Below, one piece after another: positions 8,311-17,243 of a DNA stretch of 64,000 nt. The number at the start of each line of letters is the position of its first letter. Within the stretch, counting starts at the first letter, position 1. This DNA is from G963674835 sp963674835 (GTDB lineage: Bacteria > Planctomycetota > Planctomycetia > Pirellulales > Thermoguttaceae): NCBI GenBank assembly GCA_963674835.2, contig CAXXKC010000003.1:3410001-3474000 (forward strand), given 5' to 3'. A model generated the notes under the pieces. It searched no databases and had not been told where the DNA came from. It saw only the letters and a list, made by a program, of their open reading frames with translations. A program made the translations under genes and the position numbers.

Positions 8311-9528
8311 TCACGTCGGTTCGCGCCGGTTGCGTTTGCTGTCGGCGAGGGCGGCGAGAATCTGGCTGCCTACGGGTGGACAACCCGGGACGAAAATACC
8401 CTTGTCGCGGTGATGCGCGGTGCAGTTGCCGACCAGGAGCGTTCCCTCGGGAAGTTCTCCCTGAACCTTGCCAATGGCCACATGAATGGCAACCTCCGAA
8501 GGGAAGTAGTCAAAAAGGTGATCCTTGTAGCGATTCAGAAACAGCAACAGCGTGGACTGGCACGCACTGCACGAGTTCTGGTCGATGACCGTGATGTTTG
8601 GGAACTCGATGGTGAGGTTTGCCGGTGGCGCGGCGAACGGCGAGGCCGCATCGCGCCAGTCGTCGGGCCACACGTCGACGCGAGCGAGATCGATCACGCC
8701 GTACCCGCGCTCCGCCCCGAACCGAAGATGCGGCACGTCCTCGGCCGCGATGCCCATCAAGTGGCAGGCCACGGCGTCGGCGGCGAAGGCGTCGGTGCCC
8801 ACGACCACCGCATCCAGCGGCTTGGGCCGGCCGGCGCTGGGGCCCAGCCCTTCCATGCCCACGGTGCCATCGACGATCGCCAACCGAGGCCGCAACACCG
8901 ACGCCATGTCGGCAATAGCCACGTCCAGCGGCTTGTCCTCGCTGCCGGCCAGCGCAGGCAGCATGTGCAGTTGCACCTTGCTGCGACGCCACAGGCAACC
9001 CTTCATGTTCTTCACCGCCAGAGTGACACGAGTGTGCATGTGCATCTTCATCACGGGGATCGATACCACGGCGTCGAATTCCGTCGCTTCGGGGCAGACC
9101 TTCAGCGAGCGGATGGCCCGCCCCTGGGGCACGGGCACCTCAACGCTGGGGCGACGGTCCATGTCGATCAGCGGGCAGTCGCGCTGGGTGGCGATGGCCG
9201 CCATGCCTGAGACCTCGAAGGCCTCCTGCAAGTCGACGCCCACGATCGGGCTCTCGCCAATGGCAACCTCGGCCCCGGCGTCGCGGAAGGCATCGATCGC
9301 CGCCGCGACGACCTCCGGGTGGGTGACCACGCCGGAGCCGATCGCCGCCACTCGTCCCACGTTGGGTTTCAGCAGGACCCGTTTTCCGCGGAACGGCATG
9401 AAATCGACGGTCTGCAAAGCCCGGCGACAGTTGTCGTAAGGTCCGCTGCCATGAGCAACCGACACGGACGGACGCGTCGACGGAGTTGGCGGATCGTTCG
9501 TCAAACCCATGCGGTTCAGTATGCACAC
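8311..9528 (-). CDS. DUF362 domain protein
   Basis: The protein has about 405 residues. KRVLLKPNVG, THPEVVAAAIDAFRDAGA, IGESPIVGVD, VVSIPVMKMHMHTRVTLAVKNMKGC and AIVDGTVGMEG are the hallmark blocks of DUF362, a family of unknown function sometimes fused to iron-sulfur domains. Near the C-terminus CSACQ and further Cys/His residues (NCTAHHRDKG, VPGCPP) could bind metal. I favour GTG 9528 (AGGAG nine bases upstream) over ATG 9510; the longer frame to 9618 runs toward repeat copy 2. It is transcribed toward the GH39-like gene, 76 bases before that gene's start. Confidence 0.8.
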   Translation of the reverse strand: MCILNRMGLTNDPPTPSTRPSVSVAHGSGPYDNCRRALQTVDFMPFRGKRVLLKPNVGRVAAIGSGVVTHPEVVAAAIDAFRDAGAEVAIGESPIVGVDLQEAFEVSGMAAIATQRDCPLIDMDRRPSVEVPVPQGRAIRSLKVCPEATEFDAVVSIPVMKMHMHTRVTLAVKNMKGCLWRRSKVQLHMLPALAGSEDKPLDVAIADMASVLRPRLAIVDGTVGMEGLGPSAGRPKPLDAVVVGTDAFAADAVACHLMGIAAEDVPHLRFGAERGYGVIDLARVDVWPDDWRDAASPFAAPPANLTIEFPNITVIDQNSCSACQSTLLLFLNRYKDHLFDYFPSEVAIHVAIGKVQGELPEGTLLVGNCTAHHRDKGIFVPGCPPVGSQILAALADSKRNRREPT

Positions 9529-9697
9529 CGAAGCGTTCTCCTGCAACAGGGTTGCACCGTGGCGGGTGGCATGGGATGGGTTTCCTGCTCTTGCTCGCAG
9601 CGGGCCCCACCATTGCACTGGACGAACGACGTTTCAGCAGCACGGATAAATGGCCGCGATCGGTTGACTTTGGTCGGTGCTCCAGGGAAGCTGGTAT

Positions 9698-9813
9698 CTA
9701 TTGAGGGCTGCATTGCCAATGCGCGTCGAGCGGCAACCGGGGCCCCGGATTCCAGCCATCTTGGCTGGTATCCGGGATGAATCGCGATCATTGGCTGCGC
9801 CGGCATCAATAGG
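9698..9813. repeat. Dispersed intergenic repeat, family A, copy 2, with strong hairpin
   Basis: This segment is homologous to 1973-2062. It carries an additional hairpin at 9744-9776: CCCGGAT-T-CCAGCC, loop ATCTT, GGCTGG-T-ATCCGGG, a 13-pair stem with one T/T mismatch. It sits in the divergent region between the DUF362 gene and the oxidoreductase gene, so it is not placed as a terminator for either. It could act in RNA processing, as a protein-binding site, or be a mobile-element remnant. Confidence 0.7.
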
Positions 9814-9883
9814 CCCGGAGATACTCACCGGCCGTTTCGTGACCGCGAAACGCGAACCAACCCAACCCGCAAGGATACCCAAG

Positions 9884-11296
9884 ATGAACAAGACGCCGAA
9901 GAACGTCACGCCACGTCGTGAGTTTTTGAAGAGCACCGCCGGGATTGCTGCCGTTTCGGCCCTGGCCGGCATGGCCGTGCCGAACGTGCATGCAGGCGAG
10001 GACAACACGATTCGGCTCGCCCTGATCGGCTGCGGCGGCCGGGGCAACGGCGCGGTGGCCAACGCCATGTCGGCCGGCGGACTTGTCATGGGGGATGAGG
10101 CCGGCGGCAACGATTCCAAGAACGCCTCGCCGAACGGGCCGGTCAAACTGGTGGCGATGGCCGATCTTCGTCAGGATCGGCTCAATTCGTCGCACGCCGC
10201 CTTGAGCAAGCTGCTCGGAGACCAGGTGGATGCGCCTCCCGAACGGCAGTTCCTGGGGTTCGACGCTTACCGCAAGGCGATGGACTGTTTGCGTCCCGGT
10301 GACGTCGCCTTGCTGACGACCCACGCGGCCTTCCGCGTGCCGCACCTCGAATATGCCATCGAGAAGGGCGTCAACGTGTTCATGGAGAAGGATTTTGCAC
10401 CCGATCCGGGCGGCGCCCAGCAGATGCTTCGCTTGGGCGAGGCGGCCGAGAAGAAGAACCTCAAGATTGCCGCCGGACTGATGTGCCGCCATAGCTCGGC
10501 GCGGCAAGCCCTCATTCAGAAGATCCGCGACGGGGCCATGGGCGACATCCAGCTCATCCGCGCCTACCGGATGGATTCCGGCTACTCGATGGGGCCGTTC
10601 CCGCGCGGCCAGAACGAGTTGCTCTGGCAGCTCAGCCCCGGCCATCCCTATCAGTTCCTCTGGTCTTCCGGCGGCGTGTTCATCGAGTTGATGATCCACC
10701 AGATCGACGAGTGCTTCTGGATCAAGGACGCCTTGCCGGTTTCGGCGCACGGCGTCGGCGGACGCAAAGTGAACAGCACCGACTGCAGCCAGAACCTCGA
10801 CAGCTACGCGATCGAATACACCTTTGCCGACGGCACGAAGGCCCAGGTGACCGGCCGTTACATTCCCAACTGCCACAACGATTTCTCGACGTACCTGCAC
10901 GGGACGAAGTGTGCCGCACGCTTCTCGGGCAACATTCATGCGCCGTCGTCGCAGATCTACAAGGACCAGCAGATCAGCAACGATAACGTCGCCTGGAAGC
11001 CGGAAAAGGAGCGGATCAACCCGTGGCAGGCGGAGTGGAACGTATTCCTGGCCGACATCCGAAACGACCGGCCCCACAACGAGACCCGGCGGGCCGTTCT
11101 TTCCAACTTGGGGGCCATCATGGGCCGGGCCGCCGTGCATACGGGCCAGGTCGTTACTTGGGAACAGGCGATGGCCTCGAAGTTCCAGTTCTGCCCCAAC
11201 GTCGGCTCGCTGACGGTCGACAGCCCGGCGCCGGTGCAGGCCGACAAGGATGGCCGCTACCCGGCCCCTGTCCCGGGCGCGTGGACGGAAATCTGA
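9884..11296 (+). CDS. Tat-exported Gfo/Idh/MocA-family oxidoreductase
   Basis: The protein has 470 residues. The N-terminus has a twin-arginine signal (TPRREFLKSTAGIAAVSALA). The Rossmann motif LALIGCGGRGNG follows directly after the predicted cleavage region. EYAIEKGVNVFMEKDFAPDP corresponds to the conserved 'EKP' block, and IELMIHQIDECFW lies in the C-terminal alpha/beta domain. The family binds NAD(P) tightly and oxidises sugars or acts as a GH109-like glycosidase; Tat export fits folding with cofactor in the cytoplasm. ATG 9884 was chosen because the twin-arginine motif follows it closely. It is monocistronic and convergent with the FHA-SpoIIE gene. The substrate is unknown. Confidence 0.88.
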   Translation: MNKTPKNVTPRREFLKSTAGIAAVSALAGMAVPNVHAGEDNTIRLALIGCGGRGNGAVANAMSAGGLVMGDEAGGNDSKNASPNGPVKLVAMADLRQDRLNSSHAALSKLLGDQVDAPPERQFLGFDAYRKAMDCLRPGDVALLTTHAAFRVPHLEYAIEKGVNVFMEKDFAPDPGGAQQMLRLGEAAEKKNLKIAAGLMCRHSSARQALIQKIRDGAMGDIQLIRAYRMDSGYSMGPFPRGQNELLWQLSPGHPYQFLWSSGGVFIELMIHQIDECFWIKDALPVSAHGVGGRKVNSTDCSQNLDSYAIEYTFADGTKAQVTGRYIPNCHNDFSTYLHGTKCAARFSGNIHAPSSQIYKDQQISNDNVAWKPEKERINPWQAEWNVFLADIRNDRPHNETRRAVLSNLGAIMGRAAVHTGQVVTWEQAMASKFQFCPNVGSLTVDSPAPVQADKDGRYPAPVPGAWTEI

Positions 11297-11346
11297 CGCG
11301 GGGAACAACGCCGCGTCGGCCGCCGGGTGCGTCGGAGTCTGCGGGA

Positions 11347-13062
11347 CTACTGCGGGCTGGCAGCGCCCGGCGGGTTGCGGCCGAACGTCATGATCGTAAT
11401 GTCGTCGCTCTGCTCGCGACCTGCCGCGTGGCGGCGGACGTCGGCCAGCAGCAGCGTGCCCAGTTTCTCCGCCTCGGCCGGACCCTTCTTCACCAGTTCG
11501 AGCACGCGATCGGTCCCATACAGCTCGTCGTTGATGTTCATCGCCTCCTCGACGCCGTCGGTGGTCATCACGACCATGTCGCCGGGCTGCAGCTTGCGCG
11601 AGTCGGCCTCGTAGGGATACTCTTCCATCATGCCGATCGCCGGGCCGGAAAGCTCCTGGTCGAATCGCTCGATCGACCCGTCGGACCGCCGAATGATCGG
11701 CGGCGCGTGCCCGGCGTTCGATAGCACGACCTCGTGGTTGCGAGTATCGACGATGCACAGCACATAGGTGACGAAGCGGCCTTCGATCTTGCCATCGCAC
11801 ATGTGATCGTTGATCGCCCTCATCGCTTCGACCACGTCGTGCACGTGCTGGACCGTGCTCTGCACGCAGCTCGACATACGCGACATGATCAGCGCGCCGG
11901 GCACGCCTTTGCCCGAAACGTCGCCGAAGGACAGGCAGATCTTCCCCTCCGGCAGCACGAAGCAATCGTACATGTCTCCACCGACGGCGCGGGCCGCGTC
12001 GTAAGAGGCATAGAACTGATAGCCTTCGACGGCGGGGAGCTTGGTGGGCAGAAGCTCCCGCTGCACCTCCCGGGCGATTTCCAGCTCGAGGTCCTGCTTC
12101 TGCTTCTCGGCGAAGGCCTGCACGAGACGGGCGTTCTCGTAGGCGATCGCCGCCTGACCGGCAACCGTCATCAGGATATCGAGGTCGTCGCGAGTGAACT
12201 CGCCGAACTGGTTCTGGCAGTCGATGCTGAGGACTCCCAGGGCCTCACCGTCCAGCCCCAGCAGCGGCACACACATCATCGAGCGAATGTTGAGATCGGC
12301 GATCGACTGCGCTTCGGCAAAAGCGTCATCCGTGGCGGCGTCGGCCGAGAGGACGCCGGCCTTCTCCGACAGCACCTTGTTGACGATCGTGCGGCTGAGC
12401 CGAACGGTACGGTCCTCGTCGGCTCGCCGATGCCGCATGGCGCGGGGCACCATCTCCCCCGTCTGCGCGTCTTTCAGCAGGATGCAGCCGCGATCGGCGT
12501 ACTTGAAAATGGCGAACAGACTGTCGAGGATCTTGGGGAGCAGGGACGCCAGATCGAGCGTTCCGGCAAGGTTGTTGCTGATTTCGAGGACCGCCTTGAG
12601 CTTGGCTTCCGGATTGACGTCGAGGAATCCAAAACGCCCCCCTCCGGCCACTTCGTCGGTGATGGTGGCAGCAGCTCCCTCGTGAAAGTCCACCCTTCCC
12701 GAGTTCAAAGTCCCTTCGGACGACAAGGTAACATCCGCGGACCGGGAAGGCTGGCCGATCCCTGCCGTCGCGTGGGCCGGGTCCAGAAAGCGGGCCTCCG
12801 CACCGGCGAACCGGATCGTGTCGTTGTGACTGAGCTTGACGCGTCCCTCGATTCGCTGCTCGCCGAGGAAGGTTCCGTTGCGGCTGCCGACGTCCTCCAA
12901 GAAAAACTGGCCGCCTTCGGCATGGATAACGGCGTGCCGTCCGGACACGGTGGGATGATTCACCGAGATGGGACAGTCGGCCAGCCGCCCGATCAGGTTC
13001 TGCCCTTCCTTCAACTCGAAGTCGGTTCGCTTGCCCTCGGAAAGAATCGCTAACGTCGCCAT
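11347..13062 (-). CDS. FHA-GAF-SpoIIE (PP2C-type) signalling phosphatase
   Basis: The protein has 571 residues. FHA domain at about 1-95: NLIGRLADCPI, TVSGRHAVIHA and VGSRNGTFLG give the phosphothreonine-binding Arg, Ser and Asn positions. GAF domain at about 150-330 (VNKVLSEKAGVLSADAATDD, SMMCVPLLGLDGEALGVLSI). A short helical linker (LELEIAREVQRELLP) leads into a SpoIIE-type phosphatase at about 370-565, with VGGDMYDCF, SFGDVSGKGVPGALIMS, VVMTTDGVEEA and QSDDITIM containing the metal-binding Asp residues. Such proteins dephosphorylate Ser/Thr in partner-switching cascades; the FHA domain would dock a phosphoprotein. ATG 13062 has GAGGGAG six bases upstream. No anti-sigma partner is adjacent. 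Confidence 0.9.
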   Translation of the reverse strand: MATLAILSEGKRTDFELKEGQNLIGRLADCPISVNHPTVSGRHAVIHAEGGQFFLEDVGSRNGTFLGEQRIEGRVKLSHNDTIRFAGAEARFLDPAHATAGIGQPSRSADVTLSSEGTLNSGRVDFHEGAAATITDEVAGGGRFGFLDVNPEAKLKAVLEISNNLAGTLDLASLLPKILDSLFAIFKYADRGCILLKDAQTGEMVPRAMRHRRADEDRTVRLSRTIVNKVLSEKAGVLSADAATDDAFAEAQSIADLNIRSMMCVPLLGLDGEALGVLSIDCQNQFGEFTRDDLDILMTVAGQAAIAYENARLVQAFAEKQKQDLELEIAREVQRELLPTKLPAVEGYQFYASYDAARAVGGDMYDCFVLPEGKICLSFGDVSGKGVPGALIMSRMSSCVQSTVQHVHDVVEAMRAINDHMCDGKIEGRFVTYVLCIVDTRNHEVVLSNAGHAPPIIRRSDGSIERFDQELSGPAIGMMEEYPYEADSRKLQPGDMVVMTTDGVEEAMNINDELYGTDRVLELVKKGPAEAEKLGTLLLADVRRHAAGREQSDDITIMTFGRNPPGAASPQ

Positions 13063-13208
13063 ACACATCTCCCTCTGCTGGCGGGATGGGACTGTGGACG
13101 CCGGGTGCGCCCGTCAGTGTAGACGATTTCTCCGATTTGTTCACCCGGTCGGCAACCCGGCGTGCGGTAACCGATTTCTGGTCCCATCGGGCACCCGCCA
13201 AGACGTAG

Positions 13209-13235
13209 GGTGGGCCGAGCGAAACGAGTCCCGCC
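13209..13235. repeat. Short hairpin in the gap upstream of the FHA-SpoIIE gene
   Basis: In the 358-base gap 13063-13420 the sequence GGTGGG (13209-13214) can pair with CCCGCC (13230-13235) around CCGAGCGAAACGAGT. The form GTAGGGTGGG...GAGTCCCGCC resembles an intergenic hairpin motif that I recall as frequent in planctomycete genomes. There is only one copy in this window, so repeat status cannot be shown here. No gene is supported in the remainder of the gap. Confidence 0.35.
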
Positions 13236-13420
13236 AGCGAATCTGCACTAGCCACCAAGAGGCACTAATTGCACAGAGTTTTCTTCTGGTGCGCCCTCAT
13301 TCCGCCGCGAATGAAGAGCAGAACCCCTAGCTGGTTGTCAACGGCACCACGACCGTAGCCCCAATCGCCCATCGCGACTGTCCCACAGACCGTCAAACCG
13401 TTCGGCCACAACCGCTCGTC

Positions 13421-14392
13421 CTAGTGAGGCTTCGGCTTCCCCGTCTTGCCGACTCTTCGGGCGTTATGCGGCCAGCGCGCACAACTGGCGACGCCCGGAT
13501 TGCGCCTTGCTTCGCGGGCAGTTCCGACGGGCAGAAGTCGCAGTTGGCGACCGATGTCGTTGCATTTCTGGCAGAACGACGTTCCATGGTGGCGCCACCG
13601 GCGATCGTCGCTGTGGCCGACTTCGCGGCCCCACTGGTGCACCATTTCGTGCATAAGCACCTCCGCCACCAGGCGATGGTGCTTCTCGAAGCTACACTCA
13701 CGGCCGGCAAGGTGCGGATGCGTACCGGTGACCAGCGAGAGCTGCAAGCGAATCTGAGAAAGACTGCCCGGATTCGAGGCGGGGCCACACGCGCCATATC
13801 GGCTAGCGTCGCGAAATCGACCCAGGACGATCTGCGGCGCTGTCAGCTCGCCGCCAAAGAACTTGACGTTCCATTTCGCCCAAAGGCGGTACAACCGCCG
13901 CAAATGGTGCCGGACCCGCCGCGGCGACTGCTTCAGAGCGATCAGGTGGGCCGACGCAGTGACCAGGCGCGCCAGGCTTTCTTCGGCGACGATCCAGCCT
14001 CGGCACTGCGAAGAACCACACTGGCAGCGGATTGCCGCGCGGGCCGGCCAAGCGTAATCGATTGTGACCTGCTCGCCTGGGAGAATCTCGTTCAGGACTT
14101 CCAGCCAGAGGATGCCGTCGCAACTCAGCTCGGAGGCATGTTGGTCGGGCGGGATCTCGATCAGCGCACAGTTAGGAGAACAGCTATGGTTGACGTATCG
14201 GAAAGGGGAGTCCGGTTCCAAGACCGAGTGGTCCCCCAGTTCCATGCAGTACTCCGATTCGTACTGGGGATCGTCGACGACGGTGCCGAGAATAGGGCCC
14301 ATTAGCTCATGCGCAGCGAAAGCGCGCAGCGCGAAGACTCCCCGGCCGCAAGGAGACGGTCCGACGCGAACGCCTTCTTCGAAATGCTCCAT
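13421..14392 (-). CDS. SET-domain protein fused to a SprT-like zinc metallopeptidase domain
   Basis: The protein has 323 residues from ATG 14392. The N-terminal half is a SET lysine methyltransferase fold: GRGVFALRAFAAHE at 16-29, the pseudoknot motif YVNHSCSPNCALIE at 66-79, PGEQVTIDYAW at 105-114, and a post-SET-like CQCGSSQC at 123-130. The C-terminal half is SprT-like: RLYRLWAKWNVKFFGGEL, then the zinc/catalytic motif LMHEMVHQWG (HEMVH at 248-252) and HGTSFCQKCND at about 269. SET enzymes methylate lysines; SprT-like proteins cleave proteins, including DNA-crosslinked ones. I infer one bifunctional polypeptide. The start could be the upstream ATG 14473, but no ribosome binding site decides it. 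Confidence 0.85.
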   Translation of the reverse strand: MEHFEEGVRVGPSPCGRGVFALRAFAAHELMGPILGTVVDDPQYESEYCMELGDHSVLEPDSPFRYVNHSCSPNCALIEIPPDQHASELSCDGILWLEVLNEILPGEQVTIDYAWPARAAIRCQCGSSQCRGWIVAEESLARLVTASAHLIALKQSPRRVRHHLRRLYRLWAKWNVKFFGGELTAPQIVLGRFRDASRYGACGPASNPGSLSQIRLQLSLVTGTHPHLAGRECSFEKHHRLVAEVLMHEMVHQWGREVGHSDDRRWRHHGTSFCQKCNDIGRQLRLLPVGTAREARRNPGVASCARWPHNARRVGKTGKPKPH

Positions 14393-14516
14393 TGCGTTAG
14401 TTTCTGACTGCCAGTCGTCTTGGATCGCGAAGGACAAGAAAGGAAGCGAACCGCGTGCCGCGCAAGACGGCACACGGCGCTTTCTACGAAACGCGCAGTC
14501 GCACGTTCTTCATTCG

Positions 14517-14557
14517 AAAAGGTCCCCTGGCCAACGCCGTCAGAGCTGGCCCAGGGG
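14517..14557 (-). terminator. Intrinsic terminator after the RRM gene
   Basis: On the minus strand, CCCCTGG (14557-14551) pairs perfectly with CCAGGGG (14530-14524) around a 20-base loop. The stem is followed by ACC and TTTT (14520-14517). It lies just after the stop of the RRM gene (14568) and would end the cold-shock/RRM transcript. Confidence 0.6.
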
Positions 14558-14567
14558 TGCGGACATC

Positions 14568-14852
14568 TTACCAGCGAGGACGACCGCCGCCCCGGCGAGG
14601 CCGATCGGTCTTCGGTCTGGCCTCGTTGACAGTAATCGATCGGCCGTTGATCTCGGCAAGATTCAGTTCCTTCATGGCGTCGGCAGCTTCCTTGGTGTCG
14701 GCCATGTCGACGAAGGCGAAACCGCGCGGACGCCCAGTCTCGCGATCCATCACAATACTCACCTTGGACACGGTTCCAAAGCGTCCAAACGCCTCGAGGA
14801 GGTCGTCCTCAGTGGTGGCGTGCGCGAGGTTTCCTACATAGATACTCGTCAT
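14568..14852 (-). CDS. Small single-RRM RNA-binding protein
   Basis: The protein has 94 residues. It contains one RNA recognition motif with RNP2 IYVGNL (residues 3-8) and RNP1 RPRGFAFVDM (about 40-49), then an Arg/Gly-rich tail (RPRRGGGRPRW). This matches the bacterial/cyanobacterial Rbp family of about 90-100 residues. ATG 14852 has GGGAG seven bases upstream; the longer frame is non-coding. It follows the cold-shock gene by 28 bases on the same strand, and a terminator follows it. The two are therefore probably co-transcribed RNA chaperones. The RNA targets are unknown. Confidence 0.92.
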   Translation of the reverse strand: MTSIYVGNLAHATTEDDLLEAFGRFGTVSKVSIVMDRETGRPRGFAFVDMADTKEAADAMKELNLAEINGRSITVNEARPKTDRPRRGGGRPRW

Positions 14853-14880
14853 GCGAGATCTCCCTGGAGAACTGCTCCGA

Positions 14881-15078
14881 TCAGGCCAGCCGAACGCGCT
14901 CGGCACGCGGACCCTTTGGGCCACGGCCCTCTTCATAGGTCACGGCTTGACCCACTTGGAGTGCCTCGATCGTTGTGTCTTCCAGGGCACTATGATGGAA
15001 GAACAGCTCGCCCCGTTCTCCACCAATGAACCCGAACCCCTTTTCTGCGATGACCTTCTTGATGGTCCCTTGCGGCAT
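14881..15078 (-). CDS. Cold-shock (CspA-family) protein
   Basis: The protein has 65 residues and is a single OB-fold cold-shock domain. KGFGFIGGE is the RNP1 motif and ELFFHHSAL the RNP2 motif, followed by GQAVTYEEGRGPKGPRAERVRL. Length and motifs match CspA, which binds single-stranded RNA/DNA and prevents secondary structure. AAGGAG lies seven bases before the ATG. It is the first gene of a two-gene unit with the RRM protein. About 450 bases of sequence without another gene lie upstream, leaving room for a long 5' leader. Confidence 0.93.
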   Translation of the reverse strand: MPQGTIKKVIAEKGFGFIGGERGELFFHHSALEDTTIEALQVGQAVTYEEGRGPKGPRAERVRLA

Positions 15079-15531
15079 GTCGCCACTCCTTCAAACTAGA
15101 AACGGTGTAACCAAGCCGATGGGTCTTCACCCCGAGCCCCTTCTCGCTAAGGAAGAACGCGGCCGAATAGTAGGGGGAGTAAATCAACCGCAATGGGAGC
15201 TCGCGGCCTTCAGACGGCCGCTAAGGCGCAAATCGCAGGGTGACTTGGAACGAGAGCACTCGTCAGTGGAATGGGGCTCGCACCTCGCCGCTACATAGAC
15301 AGATTGTACCAAAATAGTCACCCAAAGGGAATGGCATCGGGGGTGACCATTCGTCGGGGGGCATGCCCGGCAACGAGCCGTCCCACGGCTCGCCTTATGC
15401 AAGAAACGGACGAAGCGCCTCATTTGATATTCAACAATCCTCCCGCATGCCGTATCCTCACGTTCTTGACCCGACCCGAGGGGCCCTTTCGGGCACGTCT
15501 TCGCGTCGGCCGGACCCAGGAAGTCCCTTGG
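15079..15531. other. Divergent intergenic region between cold-shock and radical-SAM genes
   Basis: This 453-base stretch carries the promoters of two divergent genes. I could not define a convincing -35/-10 pair for either. The inverted repeat CCCGA...TCGGG (about 15473-15491) lies 40 bases before the radical-SAM start and may be a weak hairpin in its leader. No gene is supported here. Confidence 0.4.
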
Positions 15532-17145
15532 ATGAACGCAATTGCACCATTGGTAGGGGAAAGGGTCGCCTCGATTCCACCAAAGAAGACACTGTCGATC
15601 TGCCTGATCAATCCCCGCTTCGAGCCATCGTACTGGGGATTCGAGTATGCGTTGCCCCTGTATCCGGGCAACCGGCGCAGCACCATGATCTCCGGCGCCC
15701 TGCCGACATTGGCGGGAATGTGCGGCGATCATCGCGTCGACTTGCTCGATGAGAACGTCGAGGACATCGACTGGGACCGTCTTCGCGGCTACGACATCGT
15801 CGGGGTGACCGGGATGACCGTCCAGAAGCAACGGATCCGCCAGATACTCCTCAAGCTGCGCGATCTGAACGTATTCACGGTAGTCGGCGGCCCTTTTGTG
15901 TCGGTGCAGGAGGAGTTCTTCGACGGTCTCTGCGATGCGATGTTCGTCGGCGAAGCCGAAACCACTTGGCCGCAATTCCTTGACGACTATGCCTGCGGCA
16001 AACCCACCGAAAAACGCTACGAACAGTCTGAGCGAACCGACATGGCTCGCGTAGGTCGCCCGCGCTACGATTTGCTCAAGGTAGACCGCTATGCCTCCGG
16101 GGCGCTGCAATATTCGCGCGGATGCCCGTTTGAATGCGAGTTCTGCGACATTGTCGCCATCTACGGCCGGCAGCCTCGCGTGAAGCAGCCTGCGCAACTG
16201 GTGGCCGAACTCGATGACATGCGCCAGGCAGGCTTCCATTCGGTATTCATCGTCGACGACAACTTCATTGGCAACAGGAAGAAAGCCAAAGCACTGCTCG
16301 AGATGCTCATTCCCTGGATGGAACGACATCGTTACCCGCTCCATCTGACAACCGAGGCCAGCATCGACTTGGCCGACGACCCGGAACTGATGGAACTGAT
16401 GTACCGGGCGAACTTCCGCAGTGTCTTCATCGGCATCGAGTCGCCGCGGTTGGAATCGCTCCGCGAGGCCAGGAAGTACCAAAACATCCGAGGCGATTCC
16501 CTGGAAACCAAGCTGGCGCGGATTCAGAATGCCGGCCTCGATGTCAACGGAGGATTCATCGTCGGTTTTGACGGTGACGATCGCGGTGTCTTCGATGACC
16601 AGTACCGGTTCATCCAGAAGAACGGCATCACCTTGGCCATGGTGGGCATGTTGCAGGCCATTCCCCGAACGCCACTTTACACACGCCTTCAGCAGGAAGG
16701 ACGCCTCGTCGAGGAGGATCCGAACTGCAACTTCATCCCCAAGCAAATGAGCCGCGAACAACTGCGCGACGGCTATTGGGGTCTGGTCAAGCGACTCTAT
16801 GCGCCCGAGGCGTTCATGGAGCGCTACTTCAAAGTGTACGAGTTCCCCGAATACCTTGAGCGCCGCGCCGCAATCTGTAAGAAAGCCGGTGAAGGGAAAC
16901 GCCTGCCAACACTCGGATACGGCCTCGTGCTGTTGTGGTCGCTCTTCTGGACCCTTCTGCGGGATGGATCGCTGACGTCGATCGGCAGGATCTATCTGAA
17001 GTACTTTCTCATGCAGAACCGCAGGTACCGCCACGACATCATCGGCTTCGCCCAGTTCATGAACCGCTGCGTAACGCACTGGCACTTCTACAAGTTCACC
17101 CGCGAGGCCACGTCAGGCCGGTTGCGAACCTACAACAGCGGATGA
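15532..17145 (+). CDS. B12-binding radical SAM protein (DUF4070 type)
   Basis: The protein has 537 residues. The N-terminal ~150 residues have the cobalamin-binding fold layout (LSICLINPRF, VDLLDENVEDIDW, IVGVTGMTVQKQRI). The radical SAM core starts at YSRGCPFECEFCDI, with the three cluster cysteines at 198, 202 and 205, and continues through VFIVDDNFIGNRKKA and FIGIESPRLESL. The C-terminal part (from about 390) has the DUF4070 look seen in BchE/HpnP-like enzymes, with a hydrophobic stretch GLVLLWSLFWTLL. Relatives methylate or cyclise lipids and other unactivated carbons; the substrate here is unknown. AGGAAG lies eight bases before ATG 15532. It appears monocistronic. Confidence 0.88.
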   Translation: MNAIAPLVGERVASIPPKKTLSICLINPRFEPSYWGFEYALPLYPGNRRSTMISGALPTLAGMCGDHRVDLLDENVEDIDWDRLRGYDIVGVTGMTVQKQRIRQILLKLRDLNVFTVVGGPFVSVQEEFFDGLCDAMFVGEAETTWPQFLDDYACGKPTEKRYEQSERTDMARVGRPRYDLLKVDRYASGALQYSRGCPFECEFCDIVAIYGRQPRVKQPAQLVAELDDMRQAGFHSVFIVDDNFIGNRKKAKALLEMLIPWMERHRYPLHLTTEASIDLADDPELMELMYRANFRSVFIGIESPRLESLREARKYQNIRGDSLETKLARIQNAGLDVNGGFIVGFDGDDRGVFDDQYRFIQKNGITLAMVGMLQAIPRTPLYTRLQQEGRLVEEDPNCNFIPKQMSREQLRDGYWGLVKRLYAPEAFMERYFKVYEFPEYLERRAAICKKAGEGKRLPTLGYGLVLLWSLFWTLLRDGSLTSIGRIYLKYFLMQNRRYRHDIIGFAQFMNRCVTHWHFYKFTREATSGRLRTYNSG

Positions 17146-17213
17146 TATGCAGCCTCAGTACCGCCAGGTGACGGCGCCCGGCACGCTGCCCAGCACATTG
17201 GGTGTTCTCAGCA

Positions 17214-17243
17214 TTGACTTTCTGAAGTGAATGCTTAGCATTC
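17214..17243 (+). promoter_or_regulatory. Candidate promoter with overlapping palindrome upstream of the H+-ATPase
   Basis: TTGACT (17214-17219) is followed by 16 bases and TAGCAT (17236-17241). A palindrome GAATGC-TTA-GCATTC (17229-17243) covers the -10 box, as an operator would. The ATPase start codon is 132 bases downstream. Confidence 0.45.

Noticed and set aside
8558..8573. Sigma-54 type promoter TGGCACGCACTGCA
   Set aside because: The second element deviates from the TTGC consensus, and the site lies inside the DUF362 coding region at its Cys motif with no gene start downstream on that strand.
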